NCBI RefSeq assembly: GCF_022539665.2
Contig: NC_081339.1
Span: 6,634,367-6,698,366 of the forward strand
Direction: 5' to 3'
DNA length: 64,000 nt
Origin: Daphnia carinata
Taxonomy: Eukaryota; Arthropoda; Branchiopoda; Diplostraca; Daphniidae
Under the pieces are notes generated by a model. It did no database searches. It was given only the letters and a program-made list of their open reading frames with translations, and had not been told where the DNA came from. The translations under genes were made by a program, and so were the position numbers. Of the stretch, positions 53,246-64,000 are shown in pieces; position 1 is the first letter of the stretch, and each line of letters begins with the position of its first letter.

Positions 53246-54511
53246 TTAACTCAGTTTTCCCAGTTCGAATTTCTTGAATAGTTCAGAAGCGGTAAACACA
53301 AATGAATCAATAATGCCTGCGACGGTAAATGTTCCACCAATAATTGCACAAACCTATAATAAATAATAAAATTGTTAGAAAATTTTTTCTTCAGCAAGTT
53401 GTTACTGTCAAGTTATTACCGAGGTCAGAAATGCGTAAATCGGTTGTCGTCTTTCGTGGTATTTTACAGTAATAGGGTTCAAATCGTAACGGAACCAAAT
53501 GGCTGCTGGAGAACGACCCCCGAGAGAAAACGAAACGTAATTCTGCAAGTCGAAGAGAAACGTTAAGGATTTTGTGATGAATTTTAAACTTCATCACTTG
53601 TTTGAGTTTACCGAATATGCGTAAGTATATTGATAAGAAACGAGTGTTTTTCCGGCAGAATCCTCATATATAGTTGGTACAATCTTCATCGTGTAATCGT
53701 GAGATTCCGCTGGATCAGCTTGACTCCTATCTCTACGGGCAAGCGGATTAAAATTTCCCGGTAAGTTTTTGTTATCCAAAACTTCTCCAAAGGTTAGTGA
53801 AGTAATGTAATGAGCCATGTCAGCATTATCCGGTTGCTTATCGGCAGAATGGGTAGAGACGTGAAAGTTTCCTGCAGGCGATAAATATCTGGAATTGGTA
53901 GTATTACAAAAAAAAAACGTGAATAGACTATCTCAACTTACCTGGAACCCGGTTGATGTGGAAGCGGCTCTCAAAAATGCAGCCTCTACCTTTATTCCAT
54001 GGTGTTTTTAGAGTATTTTCAATGAAACCCACATCATGTCTTCCCAAATCATCTTGGATGTCAATACCAACATCTAAATCGAAAACAGCAATATTATTTT
54101 ACATACACATAATAACCTGGCTCGGATATACCATACATTCACAGGCGAGCCTTGGCAGTGTTATATTTATTTGTACTGGTATTTTTTCATCAGAATTTCC
54201 TGGGTTGTCCACAAAAAGTTCAGATACTCTAAGAAGAAAAAAGGGAAAATCAATAAAATTGACATGTCAAATTAGCAACATACATGCTTACACTTCCGGA
54301 GACATGAAGTGGAAAAATTCAGAGAAAAAGAGGAATGTCATGAAGGCACAGCAACATATAGAGATGACAGCGCCAGTAACAGTTGGTTGAGTCAAGTCTT
54401 TGGGGACTTTTCGATAAATGTCAAACCTGCCAGTGAAATTAATGATTGTCACATGACGAACCAACAGAGGTAAGCAGTAAACCAATTTTACCTTCTCAAA
54501 TCAAAGCCCAT
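53246..54511 (-). CDS. ERGIC1: ER-Golgi intermediate compartment protein 1
   Basis: Seven exons: 54492-54511, 54292-54426, 54137-54228, 53942-54073, 53612-53871, 53420-53542 and 53246-53353, giving 289 residues (human ERGIC1 is 290). The start MGFDLRRFDIYRKVPKDLTQ is the family N-terminus. TM1 is about 26-45 (AVISICCCAFMTFLFFSEFF) and TM2 is near the C-terminus (VCAIIGGTFTVAGIIDSFVF), with a large lumenal domain between. Family motifs GIDIQDDLGRHDVG, VPGNFHVSTHSA and AIWFRYDLNPITVKY are present. These proteins cycle between ER and Golgi and act with ERGIC2/3 in cargo traffic. The C-terminal tail FKKFELGKLS follows TM2. Confidence 0.95.
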
Positions 54512-55166
54512 GGTGTCGATATAAATACGGACAACAACAGAATTTAAGCTTAAAAACAATTCAAGGGTCCAAACCTCTTTTAAATAATATCTATAACTGA
54601 AACAAGCAGAACATTGTCCGAGTCGTGAGGGAACAAGATATGGTGATGTGGCTTGCGTTGCCAATACCATCAACAGGTGTATAAAGACTAATAAGAGGAA
54701 TTTTTCTGGTTAAGCTCTCAGCAAATTGTAACCATGGCCTGACACGTCGAGCTGTCAAATATACTATTTCCCAAACTTACCGCTACGTGACGCAGGTGTG
54801 GCAATGTTAAAAATTCAAGATCCTTGTTTTGGATTTTGGATAGTATACAAATTTATATTGACATTTCAGACAAAGGTTAATAATCTGATAGAAGCTTTAC
54901 CGATCGTTTTATAGCTGGAACTTGAAGCTTTGTGGACAGTATCACAAGAATAGGCATTCTTAGAATACAAGATTTCCCCTAAGATTTACAATAGCGAGGT
55001 AAAATGTAAATCTGGCTTGCATTGTCGAGGGGTTTTTCGGCCTAAATTTGTTGTATCTACTAAATTTTATCCAACTTTTATCAACTAGAATATCGTTGAA
55101 ATACCATTTCAAAAGTAACTGACGATTACACTAGGTTGAGTGCAGCTTCAGAGCGTAAAGCAAACA
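54512..55166. other. Intergenic region
   Basis: Contains the ERGIC1 promoter. No coding exon or element recognised. Confidence 0.4.
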
Positions 55167-55337
55167 ATGTGCAAGTCACGTTGTATGGTTAAACTGGATA
55201 TAGTCTGTACTACATTATTTATATACTCTGCATACATGGGATGCGGGAAAACAATCGCTGAAGCGATGAAAGAATTACAAGAGTGCGATCTATTACAGTA
55301 CAGAAAACGGTTTTTCGAGTATTACCCGAGCGAATAA
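55167..55337 (+). CDS. Possible 56-residue small ORF
   Basis: An ATG-started frame with a hydrophobic N-terminal half (MVKLDIVCTTLFIYSAYMGC) and a charged amphipathic C-terminal half (AEAMKELQECDLLQYRKRFF). It could be a micropeptide, a membrane-tethered small protein or chance. It lies just upstream of the first C1q gene on the same strand. No homologue is recognised. Confidence 0.2.
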   Translation: MCKSRCMVKLDIVCTTLFIYSAYMGCGKTIAEAMKELQECDLLQYRKRFFEYYPSE

Positions 55338-55429
55338 ATAGTTTTAAGATATCCATAAAAGTCTCTAGTATCTTCTGACTGTTTCCATTTCTACTCATAA
55401 GTTCATCAAGACCACAACCAAGTAAGGAA

Positions 55430-56756
55430 ATGAAGAATATCGTAAGTTTTTTCTACATTTCATGTTCAGTAACCGTTATGTACTAACATTTTAGTATTAT
55501 TTGAATTAGTTCGTTGCCGTCTTCTTGATTTTTGTTGTTCCGGTTCAATTACTGGTCGACTCCGAAACTTATCCCGATCGTTTTACACCTGCTTTATCAA
55601 GGAAACATTCAGACGTGGATATTGGTCGTATCTTGCTTTCTAAACGAAACTTATTTTACCGAGGCCTTTTATCAATAATAGCTGATTATTGGGCCAGAAA
55701 ATTGGGAAAACAACGTGAGTATATACTACACATTGCGTCAAAGTGCTTAATCAAATTTCATTACTTTCACGATTCACAGAAAGCTTGACACTTTTATCAG
55801 AAACAATAGTTGCAGTCGATAATTTAAAACAGGAGCTGCACGGTACAGTTGTAATAATTAATCTGTTGCAGTCATCCACGACTCAAAATGTATTCTGATT
55901 TGCAGATTACGGGGCAGATACTCGGGCCATCATTGAGGTTCTAGATGGAAAGATCGATGGTAATAAAAATGGATTGAAAAATACTAAATACCAAAGGAAA
56001 TGTTGATTATCCATTTAACAGCATTTAGTTGTACCTGTTCTGCTGATGACGCCACGAGCATTGGTAAAATACCCAGTTCCTGTAAAGATTTAAAAGCTAT
56101 TGGGCATACAAAAAGTGGACTTTACCCTGTACTCGGAAGTAAGCAAGTCGAAACGGTTTATTGCGATTTCACCGTAGCAGCTGATGGACCAGGTAAACAC
56201 ATCTGTGATAGAAAGAAAAATAAATTATTCATCATTGTTTGAATTGCTATTCAAAATGTCAGGCTTCCAGAAATGGATTGGTTATCAAGACGTAAAATCA
56301 AAGCCAACGTACTTCTATGTACAGAAAACCAAAAGCTTTTCAGCTAAAAATACCCCGATTCCTTTTGAGCGAGTGATGCTCAACATCGGAGGAGCCATGA
56401 ACTTAGCAAGCGGGAAGTTTAAAACCCCCGTTACAGGAACTTATTTTTTCTCCTTTACCGGACTAGTGCAATATCCAATCACGTCTACGGTGCTCAACGA
56501 ACTATCCGTAACGCTCTATCGGAATGGCCAAGTTGTAGGAAGAGGTCAGTTTAACGAAGTCGCAGCCGTCGCAAATATTTATTACCTAAGTCCGGTAACC
56601 GTCCAATCTACGCTTATGTTGAATGCCGGAGACGAGGTGTGGTTAGAGGCCAGTTACGGACTGTTCAGTGTAGGTTATCTATTCGACTCCGATGGCACCC
56701 GTTATACGCATTTTAATGGCTGGCTTTTAGAAGAAGACATCGTCCATTCGTTGTAG
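55430..56756 (+). CDS. Secreted C1q-domain protein, short-stalk member (gene 1)
   Basis: Six exons: 55430-55441, 55510-55714, 55780-55842, 55906-55959, 56022-56192 and 56263-56756, giving 332 residues. The tiny first exon (MKNI) begins a signal peptide completed in exon 2 (FVAVFLIFVVPVQLLVDS). Two small stalk exons of 63 and 54 bases follow. One exon then encodes a fibrinogen-N-like segment (SCKDLKAIGHTKSGLYPV, VETVYCDF). The last exon is a C1q/TNF-like head of about 165 residues (FQKWIGYQDV, TGTYFFSFTG, LSVTLYRNGQ, HFNGWLLEED). Likely an extracellular oligomeric lectin-like or innate-recognition molecule by domain type; ligand unknown. All introns after exon 2 are phase 1. Confidence 0.85.
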
Positions 56757-57938
56757 TTGTTTAAAATTTGATAATGAAATTAAAATATACTTACCCGATG
56801 GCTGGCTCATTTTCAAGACGGTAGATCCTGTACAACTAAGGAAAAGGCCACTAAAAATGGCACGAAAAAAAAATCTAAGAATATTACCGCACTGTTTGTT
56901 AGTAGCTTGTCAAGTGACACTTCATTTTTAGCTATAAAAGTGCAGAGAAAAACCTGTTCATATCGTGGAGTCAGCGACCCTACCCTGTAAAAGAAAAAAA
57001 TTAGAGCTGGTTGAACACGCGCAGTCTTATTTGTTATTGTCAACGCGCATTCATTTCGTAGTGTTGCCTAACTGCATGTTAATAGAAAAAAAGCATGCTT
57101 AACAAACTCGTTTTCAAAGAGAAAAACAGAGATGGTAATTTTTCGGAGTCAACGTTATGCATCTGAAATGGTATGCCGTTTCGGTTTGACCGTTTTATTT
57201 AAATCAGAATGCGTTTGAGATTCAACTGTAACGTAGAAGCAGGGGAATCGCTCGCTAATCAGCAAATTCAATTCACGTAACCTTTGCGAAATTCCATTAC
57301 ATTTTAGAAGACGAAATGAGCAAAGTGATATACGTTTCGAAAATTCCAAATATGATGGTATACATTTGAAAACGTACTTGAATTTGGAGATTATAAACCG
57401 ATTAGAATATTTCAAACCAAAACTTTATCACATAACTAACATTCTGATTTTCTCAAGAAAAAATGGAGCTACCGGTTTGTTTGTTGCCGGCATTTTGTAA
57501 ATTACGTAGACTATTATTTAGATTTAAAAAAAGTTAACTGGAAAAACAACAGTGGAATGTCTGAACGTAACCCTGGACGTGAGCTTCTTCGTTAAAAGTT
57601 GAATGACAAGACTGTTAGATTAGCCCGATAGAGTTGCACGTCGTAAAGGGAGCGGTAAAGAATAACAGAAACTGAATAAATAACTAATAAAAAACATTAC
57701 TTCGTTTTTCTTTCTTCCTACAAGGACAAAACGCACACGATTCACAAAAAAAAACTGGATTAAATATCCAATCCGGGAAGGAATGAGCGACATTAGATGA
57801 CCGTTACCCAATGAACAGGTGGAACCTGTTTTCTAGGGACAGCATCCAAAACGAATGACGGAAGGTATATATATCAATAAGGCCGTTTTCAACTTGACTC
57901 TCGTTCTTTTTCTACACGCATTCAGCAATAGTCACAAA
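56757..57938. other. Intergenic region between C1q genes 1 and 2
   Basis: No coding exon seen. The promoter of gene 2 lies at the right end, with TATATATA at 57866-57873 about 73 bases before the ATG. Confidence 0.5.
57866..57893 (+). promoter_or_regulatory. TATA box and start region of C1q gene 2
   Basis: TATATATAT at 57866-57874. An initiator-like TTCAACTTG lies about 23-25 bases downstream. A TATATAAG box also precedes gene 3, so a TATA-type promoter is shared by the duplicates. Confidence 0.5.
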
Positions 57939-60900
57939 ATGAAGCGCTGCGTAAGTCTGTCATTCTCTCTACATCGTTTTCAGCGATTTAATTCATTTTC
58001 ATCCCCTAGTTGATCATCGCTATTGTAACGTGCGTCGTCTACGGTCAAATACCTGAAAACTGGAACGACGATCCTTATGGCTTCCGTCCTTACTTCGTGC
58101 TCTCGCCTTCCGCAAAGAGCAGTCTGGTTGATACCCGCATTGCCGCACAACAGACTATCGGCAAACAGTCTCCAATACGAAATGTGTTTAATCGAGGACT
58201 TGTGCCCAGATTGGAGTATCTAGAAGGAGCTGTCTCCAACATAAACAAAGAATTAAAAACAAGTAAACGTCGTTCTTTTTTTAAGTAAATCAGAATAATC
58301 ACAATTTCTCCTGTTTCTTATATAGAAAATAACAAGGATTTTTTAGAAGCCAATGCAAAAATAACGGACTTAACCGAACAATTAGCGAGTAAGGTTCTTA
58401 AAATATATGGAATGGGTATAGTTACCTAATCCATCCGGCTGTTTACAGGTGCGATGCAATCTTTGGAACAAACTACAGACGAATTGGTAGAAACAAAGTC
58501 AACGTTAGAAATCATGAAAGCCGATTTACAAAGTAAGACTCTTTTCTTTAACAATTTAATAGCTATACAAATTAATTTGATTTTTTTTCGTAGTGGCAAG
58601 AAAAGATTTAGTTGATGTTAAGCAAAGTTTTGCGCAGATGAAGACGGATTTGATGACGAAAATGGAAGGTGAGATTTCCTTATCAATTTTAGATGGTAAT
58701 ATTTAAAAAGGATTAACGATAATTCGATTAAAGGAAATCGCAAAATGTTGGAGGTGACCACAAAGGATTTGGGCAACACCAAGACGAAAGTCGAAGGTTT
58801 AAATGCAAAATTGGAAGGTATTCCGTGTTTCAATTGGGCATTAAAGTAAAGAACTATAACTAAAGTTCATTAAACAGGGACTAGCAAAGGTCTAGCGGCA
58901 ACAGAAAAAGATTTAAAGGACGCTAAAAACGAGTTTCAGAACATGAAAAAAAATTTACAAGGTGATAGGCTACATATTGCTGTTAACGAGTTCCTCAAAT
59001 TAAACGAAATTTACCTTAACTTGCAGTTGCGACGATTGCGGAGGTGAAGGCGAACGTCGGTGATCTGATGAAGAAATTCAGTGGTATTAAGTTGTTTATT
59101 AATTTTAATTAAAACTTAAACATACTTGTTTTTTACGCGCACAGAAACAGCGAGAAACGCAACGGTTACCAACGCCCTGGTGGCTGATCTCAGTTTGCTG
59201 GTGTTTGGTACGTAACACTTGAAGATAAAATCATTTCAAATGTGGAGATGTATGAATAATGATTCTTGGCAGGAGCTACGCAGAATTTGGAAGCAACTGC
59301 AAAAGATTTGGCTGCCACCAAGACCACAGTCAACACTATGGGCGTGACCCTTAAAAGTGAAGATTTTAATTGAATCTTTTGAGTTTAAAGGCTTAAAGTT
59401 ATTTTTTAATTTTAGATACAATGCGAACATTGGACATAACTCAAATGGACCTCAAAGATACAAAGACTAGAATGGGAAATTTAAATTCAAAATTAGATGG
59501 TAAGATGGCATTTTTGAGGAATACTTACACGGATTCAGTTAAAACCCCCATCATATTAGATGCAACGAAAATGCTCGCCTCCACTACGAAAGATTTAACA
59601 AATACCAAGACGAAACTCGACGACACTAGTGTTGAATTGAAAGGTAATGATTAGAACAAAATTTATCATCATTTTCAACACAAATTTTAATTGAGACAGG
59701 TACCGTCAAAGTGTTGTCAGGTACTGCAAAGGTACTGGAAGACACTAAATTGGAAATTGGGAATTTGACTACGAAAGTGGACGGTATGATTTGTTATTAA
59801 ATTTATGCAGGAAATACAGAAACTATGTATACCTTTTACTATGCAGGTACTGCTTACCTCATTGCAGCCAATACGAAAGGTTTGGTGGATGCAAAGACAC
59901 AAATCCAAGCCATCAAAACAGACTTGCAAGGTGAATTAAAATTAAAATTATTTAAAAAAGAGTTTGTAAAATACACCATTATTTCTAGCTACATCTAAAA
60001 CATCAAGCGAAACAGGGATACAAATCAGGGAACTGTTGAGACAAATGACTGGTAATGAGATTTCATTTGTTTCAAAGTATCTAATTAAACTAAGAATTCG
60101 TTAATTGAACAGAAACGGCGAGGAATTTAACCGACACGAATATGAAAGTTGACAATCTTGGCGTGATAATGTTCGGTAAATCCAGTTTAAAATAAAGATG
60201 GACAAAATAGAACTTTTTCTGACGGACAGGTACTACGCAAACGTTGGCGAGAACAACAAAGGATTTAACGGAGACCAAAACTAAAGTAGAAGCTATTGGC
60301 ATGGATCTCAAAAGTAAATAACATTCCATAAATTGACCCATGAAATCTTGTCTAATTTTCTAACTGTTTAGACGCAACCCAAGGATTTGAAAGGACTAGA
60401 AATAATGGCACGAATTTCGAAGATGAGCTCCTCACAAACATCAAAGAAAAGTTGGAAGGTACAACAATTGTTACTTTACTTTAAAAAAATGAAGTGAAAT
60501 GAAAACAAATCCTCTGATATTTAAGAAGTTGCGAAACGAGAGAGAGAAACAAAGTCTAAACTTGAAGGCCTTAGTACAAATTTGAATGGTAAGATTAACT
60601 TGTTTTTAAAAATTAATAAATGAAAAACGTTTAATTCTCGGATATAGTCACGATGAAACACTTGACGGAAACTAAAACTGAAGTTCAAGTTATCAAAACA
60701 GATTTACGTGGTAACTACATTCAAATAAAGCAGAAGAATGAATAACAATTAATTCTAGTTCTACGATAGTAGCATCCCAAAGCTCAACAGAAAACCAAAT
60801 GAAGATTGGCAGTTTGGCATCAAAATTAGATGGTATAAAGATTTCCAGTAGTAAAATGAAACTTAAATGAATGCTGAATAATTGAAATAAATAAATAATT

Positions 60901-61613
60901 TACCATATGACTCACGTTCTTTGCAGCGGAAACAAGGGTCATTTCCATCGATCGAATCCCAACATCCTGCAAGGATCTGCATCAAATTGGGCACAGGAAA
61001 AGTGGATTGTATTCAGTAATGGGAACAAATCGAGTAGAGACTGTATACTGCGATTTTGCTAAAGATCCTAATGGAACAGGTAAATAATAAACGAATAATT
61101 TCCTTTCATTACCTAAAAAAATCGATGATTTATGCAGAATTCCAGAAATGGATTGGCTACGAAGACGTCCAGTCAGTGCCCACCTACTTTTACGTGAAAA
61201 AAGACGCTGATTTTTCGGCCATGAATACTCCAATTCCCTACGAGATTGAAGTGGTAAACACTGGAAACGCTATGGATAAATCAACTGGAATATTCACAGC
61301 TCCCCGGAATGGCACGTACTTCTTCACTTTCAACGGGGTAGCCATCTTCCCACCGGAGGCGTCCAAACTCGGAGCAAGTCTGTACTTTAACGGTACTCCG
61401 ATCGGGATGAGTTTTACTCGAGACGGCAACCCTTCTGAAGATCAAATCGTTCCAGTTACTCTACAATCAACACTTAAATTAAAAGCAGGAGATAAAATCT
61501 GGGTTCAGATTACTTACCTTTCCAAGGGTGTGGCATTGTTTGATGATTCCGATAATCAAACTCATTTCACTGGTTTCCTTTTACAAGAAGACATTTCGTC
61601 ATTATCTAACTAA
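57939..61613 (+). CDS. Secreted C1q-domain protein with a long exon-modular coiled-coil stalk (gene 2)
   Basis: Twenty-three exons close at 769 residues. Exons 1-2 (57939-57950, 58010-58262) give a signal peptide ending near VYGQ and an N-terminal region. Nineteen stalk exons follow, starting at 58326, 58449, 58594, 58734, 58878, 59027, 59145, 59273, 59416, 59560, 59700, 59847, 59989, 60113, 60230, 60372, 60526, 60648 and 60770. All are flanked by phase-1 introns: nine of 84 bases, seven of 63, and one each of 57, 75 and 87. They encode heptad coiled coil (KDLxxTKTKL motifs). Exon 22 (60927-61079) encodes the fibrinogen-N-like segment (SCKDLHQIGHRKSGLYSV, VETVYCDF). Exon 23 (61138-61613) is the C1q head. 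Probably an oligomeric extracellular recognition protein. Confidence 0.88.
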
Positions 61614-62267
61614 CAACGGGACTTATCGATTGGATAAATTATTTCAGTAAAAATGTACCGTAAAGTAATGTGAAATAATGTTAAATGTCAGGGCGATGGT
61701 TAAGTACCGAGACAACATTTTCTAAATGTATCTTTGAAATTCCTGCCATTGAACACCAAATAATCAAAAACTGTAACCACCAAGTTTTTCATTCTAAAAC
61801 TGGGAAAACCTTATAGAAAATGAAAGTATAAAACAGGTTTGATACGAAAATAAATAAATTCAAGCACTCACCAAACGTCTTACCGTGCCAAAAAAAGCTC
61901 GGCGAAACGTCCTTGTAGAATTCCAAAGCCATCAGGTTGACGCCGATCCATGTTCTCCAGTTGTCACTGGCAAGACCTTCAGCGCGTTTGACACGCACTA
62001 CCAAAAACCAGAAGAGAACTAATGGCTGAAAAAAGCCCCGCTAAAGTAAGAGCCTTGGGTGTAGGCAAACCTTTGCTTACCCATGTCTGGTGCCCACGAG
62101 CATTTGCATACTTGAAGAGACGAGGGCAACATCTACAAACATTGCTAACAGAGATGTTGGATCAACAACCATTCGGCTACATCGGCAAAAATTCGTAGCA
62201 AGTTAAATGACCGGTAGATTATTCACGTTAACTTGGGTCCAAAGGAAACACCCAACGCGAGCTTCCA
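61614..62267. other. Intergenic region between C1q genes 2 and 3
   Basis: Holds the 3' UTR of gene 2, the orphan exon-like segment described separately, and upstream sequence of gene 3. Confidence 0.4.
61884..61997 (-). other. Orphan exon-like segment
   Basis: On the minus strand, an acceptor (TTTTTGGTAG) and a donor (CACG|GTAAGA) flank an open 114-base stretch encoding RVKRAEGLASDNWRTWIG and onward, a non-low-complexity peptide. Another donor-like ATGG|GTAAGC lies upstream at about 62080. I could not build a gene from it. It may be a fragment of a transposed or decayed gene. Confidence 0.25.
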
Positions 62268-62275
62268 TATATAAG
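62268..62275 (+). promoter_or_regulatory. TATA box of C1q gene 3
   Basis: TATATAAG, 81 bases before the ATG at 62349. Position and type match the box before gene 2. Confidence 0.55.
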
Positions 62276-62348
62276 AGTGACAATTCTGAACTCCACTATT
62301 ACATTTCTACACCCAACTACATCGAGTTGTGTTCGGCATCAGCCAAAG

Positions 62349-64000
62349 ATGAGCTATTCCGTAAGTCAACAATTATTGTTTCTTTTTTTCTACTTAAACT
62401 CAAGGGTGTTTGAATTCGTTTGCATTTTCATCAGCTTGTCACTCTTTTCTCCGTTCTCACGTGCATCGTTTACGGTCAATTGCCTGGAATTTGGAATCAC
62501 AATCATTATGGCTTTCGCCATAACGTTGCGTATTCACCTAATGCACCGAGAAATTCAGCTGGATTAGCCATTGACGCACCACACGGCACCGTTGAACAGC
62601 CTGAACCACGCAATCTTTATGTTCTTGTTAGAATAGCACGCCTCGAACAAAATTACAGAAATTTAGCAGCAGAATTACGAACAAGTATTCACATAGTTTT
62701 ACTGTTTAAGCATACCAATAAATTAGTTACTTTTTTTACCGTAGAGTTATCAGATGCCGATAAGAAAATTACGGATTTAACCAACAACTTGGCAAGTAAG
62801 ATTTCCTTACAAAGGAACCTTTTTTTAAATGTGCAAAGCCCCTAAGAAAACTACCTGTCATTGTTAACAGGTACGACGAAAGATTTGGAGCAAACTACAG
62901 CCGATTTGGAGAAAACAACAGCCGATTTGGAGAAAACAACAGCCGATTTGGAGCAAACTACATCAAATTTGGCCAACACCAACGCGAACGTTGCCCAGTT
63001 AGAATCGAAATTGAAAGGTTATCCGAGTCATGTGAATGCATTGAAAAAAAGCCATGGCTAATATTGAATCCATTTCCGTATTGCAGAAACTTCAGCATTG
63101 GCATCAGACACGTCAAGTGAACTAGGTACTTTTAAACAGGAGCAGGCCGCTACTAATTTACAAAATGATAACAAAATTACGGATTTAACCAACAACTTGG
63201 CAAGTAAGATATCCTAACAAAGTAACCTCTTTTTATGTGTGCAAAGCCCTAATTGAATCCATTTCCGAATTGCAGAAACTTCAGCATTGGCATCAGACAC
63301 GTCAAGTGAACTAGGTACTTTTAAACAGCAGCAGGTCGCTACTAATTCACAAGATGATAAGAAAATTACGGATTTGACCGCCAACTTGGCAAGTAAGATA
63401 TCCTAACAAAGTAACCTCTTTTTATGTGTGCAAAACCACTGAAAAACTACCTGTCATTGTTAACAGGTACGGCGAAAGAATACATCAAATTTGGCCAACA
63501 CCAACGCGAACGTTGCCCAGTTAGAATCGAGCAAACTACATCAATATTGAATCCATTTCCGTATTGCAGAAACAACACCAACGCGAACGTTGCCCAGAAT
63601 CAGGTTACGATTTACAAAATGATAACAAAATTACGGATCCGAAAACTCCCTAATTAATCCATTTCCGTATTGCAGAAACTTCAGCATTGGCATCAGACAC
63701 GTCATGATGAATGCAGTGAAAAAAAGCCATGGCTAATATTGAATCCATTTCCGTATTGCAGAAACTTCAGCATTGGCATCAGACACGTCAAGTGAACTAG
63801 GTACTTTTAAACAGGAGCAGGCCGCTACTAATTTACAAAATGTTAACAAAATTACGGATTTAACCAACAACTTGGCAAGTAAGATATCCTAACAAAGTAA
63901 CCTCTTTTTATGTGTGCAAAGCCCTAATTGAATCCATTTCCGTATTGCAGAAACTTCAGCATTGGCATCAGACACGTCAAGTGAACTAGGTACTTTTAAA
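62349..64000 (+). CDS. Secreted stalk protein of the C1q cluster, 3' end outside the window (gene 3)
   Basis: Exons 62349-62360 (MSYS) and 62435-62684 give a signal peptide ending near VYGQ and an N-terminal region clearly homologous to gene 2 (PGIWNHNHYGFRHNV against PENWNDDPYGFRPYF). Stalk exons 62745-62795, 62871-63017, 63087-63203 and 63276-63392 follow, all in phase 1. The 147-base exon contains near-perfect TTADLEK heptads (49 residues, seven heptads). From 63467 the copies are rearranged and the frame is not clean, so gene 3 may be a pseudogene or actively rearranging. The C1q head, if present, lies beyond the window end. Confidence 0.6.
63060..64000 (+). repeat. Tandem exon-plus-intron duplications, some scrambled
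   Basis: A unit of about 190 bases (intron end TCCATTTCCGTATTGCAG, exon AAACTTCAGCATTGGCATCA onward, donor GTAAGATATCC, intron start) occurs at about 63060-63250, 63250-63440, 63740-63930 and 63930 to the window end. Partial or scrambled copies lie at 63467-63720, including a deleted version of the 62871 exon and a fusion of two exon types at 63570-63640. Copies are almost identical, so the duplications are recent. Confidence 0.8.

Noticed and set aside
60759..60769. Earlier acceptor (AATTCTAG) for the last stalk exon of gene 2
   Set aside because: It brings an in-frame stop. The next AG at 60768-60769 gives a 63-base phase-1 exon like its neighbours.

Overview
The window is eukaryotic nuclear DNA with intron-rich, compact genes (introns mostly 50-80 bp, GT..AG). 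The gene set (Slik/SLK kinase, Klp61F-type kinesin-5, PDCD4, ERGIC1, peritrophin-A chitin-binding protein, C1q-domain lectin-like proteins) points to an arthropod. A cladoceran crustacean such as Daphnia is my best guess. That is an inference from gene content and style, not from a database match. | Layout: 0.7-3.4 kb holds an MFSD6-like major facilitator. 4.1-8.2 kb holds a tandem pair of double-BTB genes. 8.2-12.7 kb is gene-poor and full of poly(T)/poly(A) tracts, followed by a TATA/Inr promoter and a secreted protein with six chitin-binding domains (12.9-15.6 kb). About 17.7-30.0 kb is a giant imperfect inverted repeat: two ~6 kb arms that mirror each other around ~23.95 kb. Each arm carries a conserved outward-facing TATA/Inr promoter with a first exon, an inward-facing array of about twelve exon-like ~140 bp units, and degenerate tRNA-like sequences near the centre. 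31.4-31.9 kb has a possible small secreted protein. | 32.8-54.5 kb is a dense housekeeping block: kinesin-5 (-), SUCLG1 (+, divergent from kinesin-5), PDCD4 (-), an unrecognised Pro/Gln-rich single-pass membrane protein (-), SLK/Slik kinase (-) and ERGIC1 (-). I resolved all exons of these genes and the coding lengths close in frame. A possible alternative first exon inside a 3.3 kb kinesin-5 intron would join in frame to the coiled-coil stalk and give a membrane-anchored, motor-less form. | 55.4-64.0 kb is a cluster of three secreted proteins with one plan: signal peptide, coiled-coil stalk, short fibrinogen-like cysteine segment and C1q-like head. Their stalks are built from small exons, all flanked by phase-1 introns. 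Most encode exactly 21 or 28 residues, i.e. three or four heptads. Gene 1 has two stalk exons, gene 2 has nineteen, and gene 3, cut by the window end, shows fresh heptad-level and exon-level duplications. The two most interesting observations are the palindrome with its nested content and the exon-quantised stalk system.
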